Source: Cherax quadricarinatus
Taxonomy: Eukaryota > Arthropoda > Malacostraca > Decapoda > Parastacidae
Assembly (NCBI RefSeq): GCF_038502225.1
Contig: NC_091293.1
Span: 2,466,201-2,530,200, forward strand
Direction of reading: 5' to 3'
DNA: 64,000 nucleotides
Within the stretch, counting starts at the first letter, position 1. The number at the start of each line of letters is the position of its first letter. This document shows positions 14,073 to 26,985 of this stretch, one piece after another. The position numbers were made by a program, and so were the translations under genes. A model generated the notes under the pieces. It was given only the letters and a program-made list of their open reading frames with translations, searched no databases and had not been told where the DNA came from.

Positions 14073-14116
14073 TAGCTCCTGATGACGCACTGAGAAGTGC
14101 GAAAGTACTTGAGCTA
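14073..14116 (+). ncRNA. Hammerhead-like ribozyme motif, copy H (best conserved)
   Basis: Order: TAGCTC (helix I 5'), CTGATGA (canonical core), one extra C, GCAC-TGAGAA-GTGC (helix II, 4 bp), GAAA, GTACTT, then GAGCTA, which pairs perfectly with TAGCTC over 6 bp. The A of GAAA plus GTACT forms AGUACU, a self-complementary helix III, leaving H17=U. Very short palindromic helix III is known for hammerheads of Penelope-like elements and retrozymes, which act as dimers. The extra base before helix II departs from the classical core, so activity is uncertain. It lies 30 bp upstream of a long TA tract. Confidence 0.65.
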
Positions 14117-14141
14117 AAAATTTCCACCCCCCGTAGCTTGG

Positions 14142-14365
<224 letters not shown>

Positions 14366-16883
14366 CTCACCTAGTTGTACTCACCTAGTTGAGGTTGAAG
14401 GGGTCGAGTCCAAGCTCCTGGCCCCGCCTCTTCACTGGTCGCTACTAGGTCACTCTCCCTGAACCTTGAGCTTTATCATACCTCTGCTTAAAGCTATGTA
14501 TGGATCCTGCCTCCTCTACATCGCTTCCCAAACTATTCCACTTACTGACTACTCTGTGGCTGAAAAAATACTTCCTAACATCCCTGTGATTCATCTGTGT
14601 CTTCAACTTCCAACTGTGTCCCCTTGTTGCTGTGTCCCATCTTTGGAACATCCCGTCTTTGTCCACCTTGTCTATTCCGCGCAGTATTTTATATGTCGTT
14701 ATCATGTCTCCCCTGACCCTCCTGTCCTCCAGTGTCTTCAAGCAGATTTCTCTTAACCTTTCTTCGTAGGACATTCCCCTTAGCTCTGGGACTAGTCTTG
14801 TTGCAAACCTTTGCACTTTATCTAATTACTTGACGTGCTTGACCAGGTGTGGATTCCAAACTGGTGCTGCATACCCCAGCATGGGCCTGACGTAAATGGT
14901 GTACAGAGTCTTGAACGATTCCTTACAGAGGTATCGGAACGCTATCCTAGGTTTGTCAGACGCCCGTACGCTGCAGCAGTTATCTGATTGATGTGCGCCT
15001 CAGGATATGTGATCGGTATTATACTCATCCCAAGATCTTTTTCTTTGAGTGAGATTTGCAGTCTTTGGCCACCTAGAATATACTCTGTCTGCGGTCTTCT
15101 TTGTCCTTCCCAAGTCTTCATGACTTTGCATTTGGCAGGGTTGAATTCAAGGAGCCAGTTGCTGGACCAGGCTTGTAGCCTGTCCAGGTCTCTTTGTAGT
15201 CCTGCCTGATCCTCTGCCGATTTGATTCTCCTCATTAACTTCACATCATCTGCAAACAAGGACACTTCTGAGTCTATCCCTTCCGTTATGTCATTCACAT
15301 ATACCAAAAACAGCACAGGTCCTAGGACTGACCCCTGTGGAACCCCACTTGTCACAGGCGCCCACTCTGACACCTCGTCACGTACCTTGACTCGTTGTTG
15401 CCTCCCTGTCAAGTATTCTCTGATCTATTGCAGTGCCTTTCCTGTTATGTGTGCTTGATCCTCTAGCTTTTGCAGTAACCTCTTGTGAGGAACTGTGTCG
15501 AAGGCCTTCTTGCAGTCCAAGAAAATGCAGTCTATCTACCCCTCTCCCTTGTCTTGCTTTTGTCACCTTGTCATAAAACTCCAGTAAGTTTGTGACACAT
15601 GATTTTCTTTCCCTGAAACCGTGCTGGTTGTCGATTATACACTTGTTTCTTTCCAGGTGCTCCACCACTATCCTCCTGATGATCTTCTCCATGACTTTGC
15701 ATACTATACACGTTAGTGACACAGGTCTGTAGCTTAATGTCTCATGTCTGTCAACTTTTTTTTAAAAATTGGGACTACATTTGCCATCTTCCATACCTCA
15801 GGGAGTTGTCCAGTTTCAATGGATGTGTTGAAAATCTTTGTTAGTGACACACATAGTATCTCTGCTCCCTTTCTAAGGACCCCCTGAGAGATGTCTGGTC
15901 CCACGGCCTTTGAGGTGTCAAGTTCACATAGCAGCTTCTTCACCTCCTCCTTGGTTATGTGTATCTCATCCAGCGCTTGTTGGTGTACCCCTTGTTCTGA
16001 TTTCCTGGAGTCCTACCGGTTTCCACTGTAAATACTTCTTTAACTCTCATGTTGAGCTCCTCACATACCTTTCGGTCGTTTCTTGTGAACTCCACATCAT
16101 CCTTCCTCAGTCTGATTACCTGGTCATTGACTGTTGTTTTCCTCCTGATGTGGCTATACAACAGGTTCAGGTCAGACTTGACTTTCGATGCTATGTCATT
16201 TTCATATTGTCTCTGAGCCTCCCTTCTCATCTGTGCATATTCGTTTCTGGCCCTCCAGCTAATCTCTTTATTTTCCTGAGTCCTTTGTCTTCTGTACCTT
16301 TTTCATTCTCTAGTACACCTAGTTTCTGCCTCCATACACCTTTGGGTGAACCAAGGACTAGTTCTGGTCTTCCCTTTATTTCTTTTTCCCTTGGGAACAA
16401 ACCTCTCCTCTGCCTCCTGGCATTTTGTTGTCACATAGTCCATCATTTCTTGTTCTGGTTTTCCTGTCAGTTCTCTCTCCCACTGAACGTCTTGCAGGAA
16501 GTTCCTCATGCCTGTGTAGTCCCCCCTTTTGTAGTTTGGTTTTTCGCATCCTATTCCTGCTACTCTCTCCACTTGTAGCTCAACTATGTAGTCAAAGCAC
16601 AGAATCACATGATCACTAGCTCCTAGGGGCCTTTCATATATTATATCCTCGATGTTCGAACTACTCAAAGTGAATACAAGGTCCAGTCTTGCTGGATCAT
16701 CCTCACCTCTCTCTCTGGTAGTGTCTGTAATATGTTGATGCATGAGGTTTTCCAGTACCACATCCATCATCTTGGCTCTCCATGTTTCGGGACCCCCATG
16801 GGGCTCCAGGTTTTCCCAGTCAATCTCCTTGTGATTGAAATCACCCATAACTAGTAACTTTGCTCCCCCCATGTGAGCTCTTC

Positions 16884-16885
<2 letters not shown>
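14366..16885 (-). pseudogene. Non-LTR retrotransposon ORF2 (endonuclease + RT), broken
   Basis: The most complete copy of its LINE family here. From the minus-strand 5' side: the EEP endonuclease C-half (about 16875-16320) with LLVMGDFNHKEIDW, ARLDLVFT and GASDHVIL; a linker (16230-15955); the RT fingers (15943-15734) with DTSKAVGPD and LPEVWKMANVVPIFKK; the next RT block (15722-15550) with KVMEKIIRR and NQHGFRERKSCVTNLLEFYDK; the palm (15412-14942) with SGVPQGSVLGPVLFLVYVND and the intact catalytic SLFADDVKL; and the C-terminal region (14816-14445) with RFATRLVPELRGMSYEERL. At least five frame breaks or stops separate these, so it is inactive. The 5' end is cut at a GT tract. The 3' end carries AACTAGGTGAGTACA repeats, resembling the short direct-repeat tails of CR1/L2-type LINEs. 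Clade placement is tentative. Confidence 0.85.
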
Positions 16886-16932
<47 letters not shown>

Positions 16933-17045
16933 CACCTAGTTGAGGTTGCAGGGGTCGAGTCCTAGCTCCTGGCCCCTGGCTCCTGTGTGTGTGTGTGCGT
17001 GCGTGTGTGTTTGTGCGTGTGTGTGTGTGTGTGTGTGTGTACGTG
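16886..17045. repeat. (GT)n tracts enclosing a LINE 3'-end scrap
   Basis: GT tracts at 16886-16930 and 16985-17040 flank about 55 bp (16930-16985) identical in type to the LINE 3' terminus at 14366-14425 (ACTCACCTAGTTGAGGTTG, then GGGGTCGAGTC). It is therefore a second minus-strand copy reduced to its extreme 3' end. Confidence 0.8.
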
Positions 17046-18720
17046 AGTACGTGAGTGCTTGCATGTGCACATTGGTCTGTGCATGTACTGGTGGAGCCCC
17101 CTCACTAGCCTGCTCTCATCCCTGTCTTAACTCACCTACACCATAGTAAATGCTATTAACTCAAATTCTGATAGCTTTCATGAGTAAGTAACCCTTAGCT
17201 TCCAGCATGCAGAGACTTGATGCTATTGTAACCCAATGCAACCCCAGCTAGTTGAATATTATTGTTATTACTGTTCTTGCTGTTGAACAGAGGTTTAGTG
17301 CCGTTGGAAGTAGCATAGGTAGCAATGATACGGCCGTGGACTAGTTTGGTTTTAATTGGATAAGAGTGAGTACACAACGGGCAGTGTAAGGGAGTGACCG
17401 CAAGCCAGTCCGTGGAGGGGAGTGAGGGCGAATGGGTCCAGCCTCCCACTGACCTGGGTGAGCCTACAGAGGGCAGCACTTAAATGCCATGAAATATGAA
17501 CTAAGCTGGCAGACGGCTTAGGCTGTGTGTTCTGACAGTACAGGCTGTCTACATTTGCTCGGCCACACACCTCGCGTCGTCCCGACGTGACAATACTGGT
17601 GGGCCCGTAGGTATAAAGGAATTACTTACACTAGCTACCCCAGAGAGGGACTGGCTTTCGCTCACTTGTAAATCAAAAATGGACATAAAAATGCAACAGG
17701 CAAAAAAAAAAACTCTCCCATCCAGGGGAAGAGAAAACTGGCTTGCCCGCGCTGTTTCATTGAGGAGAGAGTCCAGAGACGTCAGCACTGGAACTAAAAT
17801 CTTCTATATACAGGTTGTCCACAGGGCTGAACATCAGTTGACCACTCGTCTACGAACGTTGTTGCACCCTCACATCTGCAAACAATGACTGGCAGTAGCA
17901 TTTCCTAAGGTGTGACATGTGACTCAGAGGGCAGCACTGCCATGACCATAATACAGGCTTTTAAAAGACACTGGGTGCGCATACCTACAATAATACTATA
18001 TCCATGGAATTCATTATACTCTGGGTACCTTTCTAAAAGTATTTACATAATTACATGATGTTGTCCACCCTGACTCCATTATCAACCAGCTATACAATGT
18101 GTGCTATTACAACCTAGGATTTCAAAGGCCTGTTATCCCAGGTGTAATGGGAGCAAAAGAAACACAGCAGAAAAAGTTTAGACTTATATTATCCTTCACC
18201 AATTTAGAACAGCAATATGTACACTATGTACAGTAATAAGTATAGTGCACGTCACGGTAAGCAAGGCAGAAATAGAAGCCACAAGATAGCAGACCGTGCT
18301 CAACCAGCTCTAGAATGGGAATGACAAGGGCAGACAGGAGAGCGGTATCCACATAACCTCTGCGATTGCCAATCCCACCTTCTTATTGGCTAGAACCTGG
18401 TCACTAGTTGAACGATGGGGCCCCATCACCAACTCTTAGCAACCTGGTTCGCTGGTTGGGGGAGATAGCCTGTAAATGAGGGTGTGTCCATGCGCCGAAT
18501 AAAGGTTACGTACTCTTTGCATGCCACATGTGCACATTTATACCCATTTCTGCAAGCAAACAATTAGCATAACTAGCGTAGGAGTCAGACAGGTCAGTAG
18601 GTACGTCAATGTCACGGAAATGTACTGTTGTCCTGGGTCGCAGGCCATAGCCTTACTGGGCCGTCTTCAGTAACAGTAGTAGTGGGAGAAGGGGTAGACG
18701 GGTTGTCCCTAGCATTGGTC
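17046..18720. other. Interval downstream of the gypsy element; no gene recognised
   Basis: Mixed-composition sequence with short open frames lacking motifs. By position it could contain the 3' LTR and untranslated region of the minus-strand gypsy-type element. I could not define LTR ends or a polypurine tract because no second LTR copy is in the window. Confidence 0.35.
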
Positions 18721-18731
18721 TGATTGTGGCG

Positions 18732-19798
18732 TTACAACGCACACGACTCCAGCTCTGCTTCGGCCTGCACATGGTCCACATACTTCATGTGATCAAGGTG
18801 GGCTCCTTTGATAGTTCCAGTAGCAATTTCCCTCACCTCGAACTTATTGCCACGGAGCTGTCGGAGGACACGGTAAGGACCCACGAATTTTGGGACAAGT
18901 TTGTGCATACCTGGGGTCAGCGCTGGGTTGAGCAACATAACTTTCCAACCTGGTTCCACTTTGCTTTCCTTGGCGAGGGCATTGCGCTCAGACGTGTACC
19001 TATCAGTAGCTTTCATAAGGTTCTCTCGTACCCGCTGGAAGACAAGCTGCGTCGTCCGCATCTTTACTACACTGGGGTTATCAGTATCGTAAGTAGGTCG
19101 AGGTGGAGCAAACAAAATTTCGTATGGTAACCGCTTGTCATAGCCATACAATGCGAAATGAGGTGTCTCACCGATTGAGCTGTTGAGGGAGGAGTTTAAT
19201 GTACACTGAACATCTGGGATAGCCTCATCCCATGTAGTACAACTTGGGTTAACGGTTACCCTGAACTCCTCCAGGACTTTGCGATTAGTACGTTCAGCAA
19301 GACCATTACTCGCAGGGTGGCGTGGAGCTACTGGCGCTTGGTGAATGTTAAATCTGGAGCAAAGATCCTGCATTATGGCATTTATGAACTCAGACCCATT
19401 GTCTGGCAGAAGGACACGTGGGCAGGTATGACAGAGAACAACATGCTGACGGAAAGCATTAGCAGCCGTTTCGGCGGTTTTATCAGGAATGGGTACTAAT
19501 TCACTGTACCGCGTCAAGTTATCTACCAATACAAGCAGGTGCTTATTTCCCTTCTCCGAGGTCGAGAAGTTCGTCAACAGGTCGACAGAAGTTCTCTCCC
19601 AGGGCTCCTTTGTAATGGGATACTTTAGAATGGGGTTAGGATCTGAAACGGTACCCTTGTGCTGTAGGCAAACAACACACTGGTGTACATGCTTGGCAAT
19701 GTCCGCTGCCATCTTAGGCCAGAAATATTTCATTCGTGCCTGTTTGATACTGTGGTCCTTCCCGGGGTGAGCTACACCTGGGACATCGTGGATCGCAG
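18732..19798 (-). pseudogene. Ty3/gypsy-type integrase (pol 3' end)
   Basis: Integrase cuts and joins retroelement cDNA into chromosomes. The reading frame starts at about 19798 with VPGVAHPG and continues through GKDHSIKQARMKYFWPKM. A zinc-binding HHCC module is visible: H in AHPG, H in AKHVH, then CVVC. The catalytic core has D in SVDLLTNF, D in LLPDNGSEF and E in NGLAERTNRK; the second D and the E are separated by 35 residues, the classic D,D35E spacing. A C-terminal region follows (GWKVMLLNP, FVGPYRVLRQL), typical of gypsy integrases, and the frame ends at a stop at 18732. The integrase frame is intact, but the upstream protease, RT and RNase H are missing because the sequence turns back on itself at 19796. 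The element is broken. Confidence 0.9.
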
Positions 19799-19838
19799 TA
19801 TCAAACAGGCACGAATGAAATATTTCTGGCCTAAGATG
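19710..19838. repeat. 43-bp perfect inverted repeat (fold-back) in gypsy integrase
   Basis: 19710-19752 and 19796-19838 are exact reverse complements with a 43-bp loop. Both arms encode the same integrase piece (QARMKYFWPKM) in opposite directions. Homology to the element stops at 19838. Confidence 0.95.
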
Positions 19839-19929
19839 TGCGTTTGGCAGAGAAGTAGTGGTGGTCTCTTGTTGCTTGCTTCCGCTCCCTACTGTGAGTG
19901 TCTTACTCTTTGGCCTCCTTGATCCTATA

Positions 19930-20356
<427 letters not shown>

Positions 20357-20413
20357 TCCACACGTCCCTCCAGTGTTTACACTTTTTTGCTAGTAACTTG
20401 TTTCCTTATTTAT

Positions 20414-22718
20414 GACACAACCAGACTATGGCAGTAGTACTTCCTGCAGGACAAATGATATGACAACCAGGCTATGACAGTAGTACTTCCTGCAAGAAAA
20501 ACTGATATGACGACCAGCCTATGGCAGTAGTACTTCCTGGAGGACGACTGATATGACAACCAGACTATGGTAGTAGTACTTCCTGCAGGACAACTGATAT
20601 GACAACCAGACTATGACAGTAGTACTTCCTGCAAGAAAAACTGATATGACGACCAGACTATGGCAGTAGTACTTCCTGGAGGACGACTGATATGACAACC
20701 AGACTATGGTAGTAATACTTCCTGCAGGACAACTGATATGACAACCAGACTATGGCAGTAGTACTTCCTGCAAGACAACTGATATGACAATCAGACTATG
20801 GCAGTAGTACTTCCTGCAGGACAAATGATATGACAACCAGACTATGACAGTAGTACTTCCTGCAGGACAACTGATATGACAACCAGACTGTGGCAGTAAT
20901 ACTTCCTGCAGGACAACTGGTATGAAAACCAGACTATGGCAGTAGTACTTCCTGCAGGACAACTGATATGACAACCAGACTATGGCAGTAGTACTTCCTG
21001 GACGACAACTGATATGACAACCAGACTATGGCAGTAGTACTTCCTGGACGACAACTGATATGACAACCAGACTATGGCAGTAGTACTTCCTGCACGACAA
21101 CTGACATGACAACCAGACTATGGCAGTAGTACTTCCTGCAGGACAACTGATATGACAACCAGACTATGGCAGTAGTACTTCCTGCAGGACAACTGATGTG
21201 ACAACCAGACTATGGCAGTAGTACTTCCTGGACGACAACTGATATGACAACCAGACTATGGCAGTAGTACTTCCTGCAGGACAACTGATATGACAACCAG
21301 ACTGTGGCAGTAATACTTCCTGCAGGACAACTGATATGACAACCAGACTATGGCAGTAGTACTTCCTGCAAGAAAAACTGATATGACGACCAGACTATGG
21401 CAGTAGTACTTCCTGGAGGACGACTGATATGACAACCAGACTATGGTAGTAATACTTCCTGCAGGACAACTGATATGACAACCAGACTATGGCAGTAGTA
21501 CTTCCTGCAAGACAACTGATATGACAATCAGACTATGGCAGTAGTACTTCCTGCAGGACAAATGATATGACAACCAGACTATGACAGTAGTACTTCCTGC
21601 AGGACAACTGATATGACAACCAGACTGTGGCAGTACTACTTCCTGCAGGACAACTGGTATGAAAACCAGACTATGGCAGTAGTACTTCCTGCAGGACAAC
21701 TGATATGACAACCAGACTATGGCAGTAGTACTTCCTGGACGACAACTGATATGACAACCAGACTATGGCAGTAGTACTTCCTGGACGACAACTGATATGA
21801 CAACCAGACTATGGCAGTAGTACTTCCTGCACGACAACTGACATGACAACCAGACTATGGCAGTAGTACTTCCTGCAGGACAACTGATATGACAACCAGA
21901 CTATGGCAGTAGTACTTCCTGCAGGACAACTGATGTGACAACCAGACTATGGCAGTAGTACTTCCTGGACGACAACTGATATGACAACCAGACTATTCCA
22001 GTAGTACTTCCTGCAGGACAACTGATATGACAACCAGACTGTGGCAGTAATACTTCCTGCAGGACAACTGATATGACAACCAGACTATGGCAGTAGTACT
22101 TCCTGCAGGACAACTGATATGGCAACCAGACTCTGGCAGTAGTACTTCCTGCAGGACAAATGATATGACAACCAGGCTATGACAGTAGTACTTCCTGCAA
22201 GAAAAACTGATATGACGACCAGCCTATGGCAGTAGTACTTCCTGGAGGACGACTGATATGACAACCAGACTATGGTAGTAATACTTCCTGCAGGACAACT
22301 GATATGACAACCAGACTATGGCAGTAGTACTTCCTGCAAGACAACTGATATGACAATCAGACTATGGCAGTAGTACTTCCTGCAGGACAAATGATATGAC
22401 AACCAGACTATGACAGTAGTACTTCCTGCAGGACAACTGATATGACAACCAGACTGTGGCAGTACTACTTCCTGCAGGACAACTGGTATGAAAACCAGAC
22501 TATGGCAGTAGTACTTCCTGCAGGACAACTGATATGACAACCAGACTATGGCAGTAGTACTTCCTGCAGGACAACTGATATGACAACCAGACTGTGGCAG
22601 TAATACTTCCTGCAGGACAACTGATATGACAACCAGACTATGGCAGTAGTACTTCCTGCAGGACAACTGATATGGCAACCAGACTCTGGCAGTAGTACTT
22701 CCTGCAGGACTACTGATA
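20414..22718. repeat. 46-bp satellite, left block (about 50 copies)
   Basis: The unit contains ATGACAACCAGACTATGGCA and GTAGTACTTCCTGCAGGACA. A segment beginning near 20690 recurs about 737 bp on and again about 829 bp later (16 and 18 units plus one base), so larger blocks have been duplicated. The array resumes with the same unit at 32554. Confidence 0.95.
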
Positions 22719-22721
22719 CGA

Positions 22722-23647
22722 ATGAATTTGTTATAAAAGATGAACTACGTAATTATGGTACGGTTCATATGGCCTCTGCAGGTCGGTGGGCCGCTGGACC
22801 TTATGCTGGAAGTTTGGAGGGAACATATTCAGTCAAAATGACCTTACGCCATCCCATACCGTCCTATATTATGTTGCAAGCATTTCGAACTCAAGTATAT
22901 GTAACATATGCGGGGCAACGTCGTACGTGTCGGCTGTGTGGATCGTATGACCACATAGCGGCACAGTGTGGTAAGCGTCGTGGGAATCTTCAAATATCGC
23001 AACAGCAACAACCGGAAGAGGTCGAGGAAGTTGAGGGACGAGAACAGTCTTATGCTCACCCGTCTCGACAACGGACATCTTGGAGTGAAGAGGTAGAAAA
23101 AGCGCAGGAGAATGCTTTGGAGGATGCAAAACAGCGAGAAGAATCACCATCACTGGACATAAATAATGTATTTGAAGAGACTCTGCCCACTATGGGGGAC
23201 GAGGATGTAGCGGCGTCTTTAGTGAAGGCACTGGATGTATTGTTAGACGAGTCGATCGTCAACCGTGTGGAGGAACCAGGTGCAAATTTGGGATCGGTTG
23301 AGCATCATGGTGAGGCGACGGATAAAAGCATTGAGTCTGGGGTGTCGCATGGTATGATGGTGAATATAGCAGAAGTGGAGGTGCATCATGATAGTACTAA
23401 AGAAATCCCAATGCAGGTGGAGGGTAGGACGCGAAAGCGAACTGCGACCCCACCAGACTCAGACGACGTGCTCACTCCTGCCCAAAGGCCAGGGAAAAAG
23501 TCTTGGGCGGATGTACAAAGGAAAGGGAACAGTGAATCCACGAAAAAAGAGTTTATCAAGGTGATTCCCAAAAAAGGGGAGAGGGATAGAGGTGTAAAAT
23601 GTATAAGTGAAAAGTCTATACCTAGAACCAAAGGAAAATCCCATTAA
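22722..23647 (+). pseudogene. LINE ORF1 (zinc-knuckle protein), 5'-truncated
   Basis: Nucleic-acid-binding ORF1 protein of a LINE. The frame is open from the junction with the 46-bp satellite, so the true N-terminus is missing. The satellite-derived start codon at 22640 is not genuine. The first recognisable segment is NYGTVHMASAGRWAAGPYAG. PIPSYIMLQAFRTQVYVTYAGQ follows in shorter recognisable pieces, then a canonical retroviral-type zinc knuckle, CRLCGSYDHIAAQC (CX2CX4HX4C, about 22927-22968). The remainder is a charged, low-complexity tail rich in E, K and Q. It ends with a TAA at 23645, just upstream of ORF2, as in bicistronic LINEs. No internal stop is present. Confidence 0.8.
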
Positions 23648-23661
23648 TTGACTTTAAGGTT

Positions 23662-26600
23662 TTGACAATAAATATTAACGGTTTGAGATCTGAGCGGAAG
23701 CGAAAGTGGTTTAATGAATTTTTGGTGCGTCTAGATGTGGATGTGGTATTTATCCAAGAACACAATTACAGAATTGGATATGAGTTAGAATTAGATGGTT
23801 ACGATGTGTATATGGAATATGCGACGAGGTTAAAAGGAGGCGTCGCCATTCTGGTAAAGGAAAATAGCCCGTTTGTAGTACGGCATAGTGAAAGGGGGGA
23901 GGGGAGAGTGATTAGGGTGGATGGTTTATGGGGTAGAGTACATATAAGTTTTGTAGGTGTATATGGGCCGGCTGAGGGAGATGTACGACTTAAAACTCAT
24001 TTTGTACAAGATGTATTAGTATATCATCTACGTAGTTTATCAAATGTAGCGATAATAGGGGGCGACTGGAATTGTGTAATACGACGAAAAGATGTGGAGC
24101 CTCGAGGAACGGGTTGTTGCTTGGGGTTCCTGGGAGATTTATTGACGAGTGTGGGTTTAATGGATGTGTGTGGGGGGGGTGGCAATGTGGAGCATACTTT
24201 CATTAGACGAGATTATGCGGCGAGATTAGATAGAATGTACGTGTCTAGTGCGGTTACAGTGCGGAGAGTGAGTGTGATAAATGTGGTTTTTTCGGATCAT
24301 AGAGGAGTTGTAATGGATGTAGATATTGAGGGTGTGCCTAGAAGGGGTCCGTCATTTTGGAAATTAAATGTAAAGTTATTGAAGAGAGAGGAAAGTCGTT
24401 TGTCTTTTGGGCATATGTGGGATCGCCTTGTGGTTGAAGCACCTGGAGATGTGGCTTTGGTTAATTGGTGGGAAATGATAGCCAAAAAGCGAATTAAGGA
24501 ATTTTATATTAGTCAGGGAGTGAGATATAATCAGTTACAGTATGGTTTCCAACGATATTTAGAGGGGCAGTTGCGCGACTGCTATGTACAAGCGAATGCT
24601 AATTATCCTGTTACAGAAATTGAACGAATTAAGGAGCAACTACGAAATTTACAAAACGAAAGGTTTGATGGGGAAAGGCTTAAGGGTGGAATCGAAGAGG
24701 TTTTGTGGGGAGATCGGCCGTCGGCGTGTGTGTTGAGGAATCAACACAGACGTCGCAAAGCAATGGAGTTAATGGGGTTGAATGTCCAGGTAGGTATGCA
24801 GGGGTATAGAGTGAATCAGGTGTTGACGACGACGGAGGGTATGAGTGGGTATATTGATGCTTGGGTTAAATTGAAAACGCAAAGTGTTGGAATAAGTGAA
24901 ATTGCATTGCAGTCAATCGGTAGGTTTGTGCGTTGTGAGCTGGAGGAGCATGATCGTTTGATGTTGGGAGGGCCGATAACGGAGTGTGAGACTTGGGAGG
25001 CTTTATCTGGGGCGCAATTGGGTAAGGCGCCAGGAATAGATGGGTTGCCCAGCGACTTTTATATTCAAAATTGGAACGTTTTAAAGGGGTTTTTGGTACG
25101 TTTATTCAATATCATGAAGCGGGATGGGGTTTTAGGGGAACAACAAAGGTTGGCTGTGGTCGTCCTAGTTCCTAAAGGCGAGCCATTAACGGTTAAAGAT
25201 TATCGTGCAATCTCGTTATTATGTGGGGACTATAAAATTTTTGGAAGGATCTTGGCCAACAGAATAAAAAAAGTCCTGGGCAAAGTGATTGACAAAGGAC
25301 AATATGGGGTGCCGGGCAGGTCTATGTATGAAGGTCATGGTATGATTAGAAGTTTTATTGAAGAAAGAGTAAGATTGGGAGGGGGGGGGTATTGGCTATA
25401 GATTGGGAGGCGGCATATGATAGTGTGGAACGGGAGACGTTATGGAAGATAATGAGATGGCAGGGGTTTGGGGCAGAAATTATATCATGGGCCAAATTAA
25501 TGTATAAAGAGGCATCTTTGCGTGTGCAGGTGAATGGGAGGTTGGGAGATCGGATTCAGATGGGAAGGGGTTTGCGTCAAGGTTGTCCCCTTTCACAATT
25601 TCTTTTTGCTTGTTTTCAAGATCCCTTTTATAGAGGGATAAGGGTTTTATTGGAAGCAATTGGGTTGGGTAATGTAAGGGGTGGGGGAGCGGGCATTGTT
25701 GGATATGTCGACGACACGACGATTTTGGTGAGAGAAAACATGGATTTGATTCGGGTAGAAAAGTTAGTGAAAGTTTTTGAAAAGGCTACTGGCATGACGA
25801 TCAACATGGGGAAAACAAAGTATATGAATCTTGGAAAAGGGTCACGTGAGGAAGGAATGGTAGCTGAAAGGTGGGAAAGGGTGGACCAAATAAAGATATG
25901 TGGGATCGTTTATGTAAATGATATCAAGTCAGCACAACAAATAAATTCCGTGCGTATCGTTGATAGTGTTCTGAAGCGCCTCAGTGGGTTAAGAGCTGCT
26001 AATTTAAGTTTGCAACAAAGGGTGATAACAACGAATGTGCTATTATATAGTAAACTATGGCATGTTACGGTAATATTTCCGATACTTCGTTGTGAATTAA
26101 AAAGGTTACAAAAAAGTGTTTTTAGATTCATTTGGGGAACAGGGAGCGAATGGTTAAGTAGAGCGGTTGTCACACTCCCCGTTGGCCGTGGTGGGCTGGG
26201 TCTTATAGATGTCGAAAAGAGGATAATAAGTATGTATTTAAAACATAGTTATAAGCGGGAGGGGGGGGGCGAAAGAAGACGGTCTTCATAGGATACATAA
26301 GGATATGCGACGGTGGTGGGGGGGTCGGGAGTTCATGATAGGTGAGGCAATGTTACGGGTCTTCATAAACCTGAGGGATCACTCACAAATTAAATTGAGA
26401 AATCTTGATAGGGCAGATGGTAAGGCTCTGGTAGCGGCGGTAGAAGGAGTTTATCCGATGTATGATTGGCATAATATTTGGGGGCGTTTAAATAAATTGC
26501 GTTTAAAACCTAAAGTCAGAGAAGTTATGTATAGATTTTTACATGGAATCTTGCCGTCAGGAATGGTTTTATTCTATAAGAGAATACGAGAGGATGGGGA

Positions 26601-26985
26601 ATGCAAGGATTGTGGAGGATTGGCGACTATTTATCATACGGTATATTTTTGCGATTGTATTGAACTTATAAGGGTATGGATGGGTAAGGTTTTAAGGTTA
26701 GTGGGGGGAGGGGGTTTGCAGGTCTTGAGGGTTTTAAGTTTAGATATAACTGGGGTGAATAAAAGGGTTGAGAATGCGATTGGGTATATGATTACGGATT
26801 ATATATACATGATGTGGGCTATGAGGGAGGCGGACGTGCCGGCAAGAATTAATGCATTGGCAGCAACTTTTTATAGGACACAGTGTAGAAATAAAGGGGT
26901 GTATGGAGGGAGATGGGAGAGAGATTTTAGTGAGGGTTATCGAAATTTCACATTAAGGGATTTATGGGATTTGCAAAATGGGTAA
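23662..26985 (+). pseudogene. Tx1/L1-like LINE ORF2: EEP endonuclease and reverse transcriptase, two frameshifts
   Basis: The polyprotein nicks the target DNA and reverse-transcribes its own RNA there. Endonuclease: TININGLRS at the start, catalytic E33 in FIQEHN, GGDWN (134-137), RLDRMYVS, and FSDHRG (211-213). RT: LGKAPGIDGLPSDFY from about residue 454, PKGEPLTVKDYRAISLLCGD, then IDWEAAYDSVE (motif A), GRGLRQGCPLS (motif B), and the intact catalytic YVDD at 25704-25715. A C-terminal CX2CX7HX4C finger (CKDCGG to FC, about 26603-26655) follows PKVREVMYRFLHGILPSG. The frame is broken twice, both times at G runs (25378-25390 and 26261-26270). Correcting for these, I see no other stop. It may be a recently active copy, or the breaks may be sequencing errors. 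The family is L1/Tx1-like by motif style. Confidence 0.87.

Noticed and set aside
22640..22721. Start codon at 22640 for the ORF1 protein
   Set aside because: This start lies in the 46-bp satellite flank, upstream of the insertion junction. The ORF1 N-terminus is simply missing.
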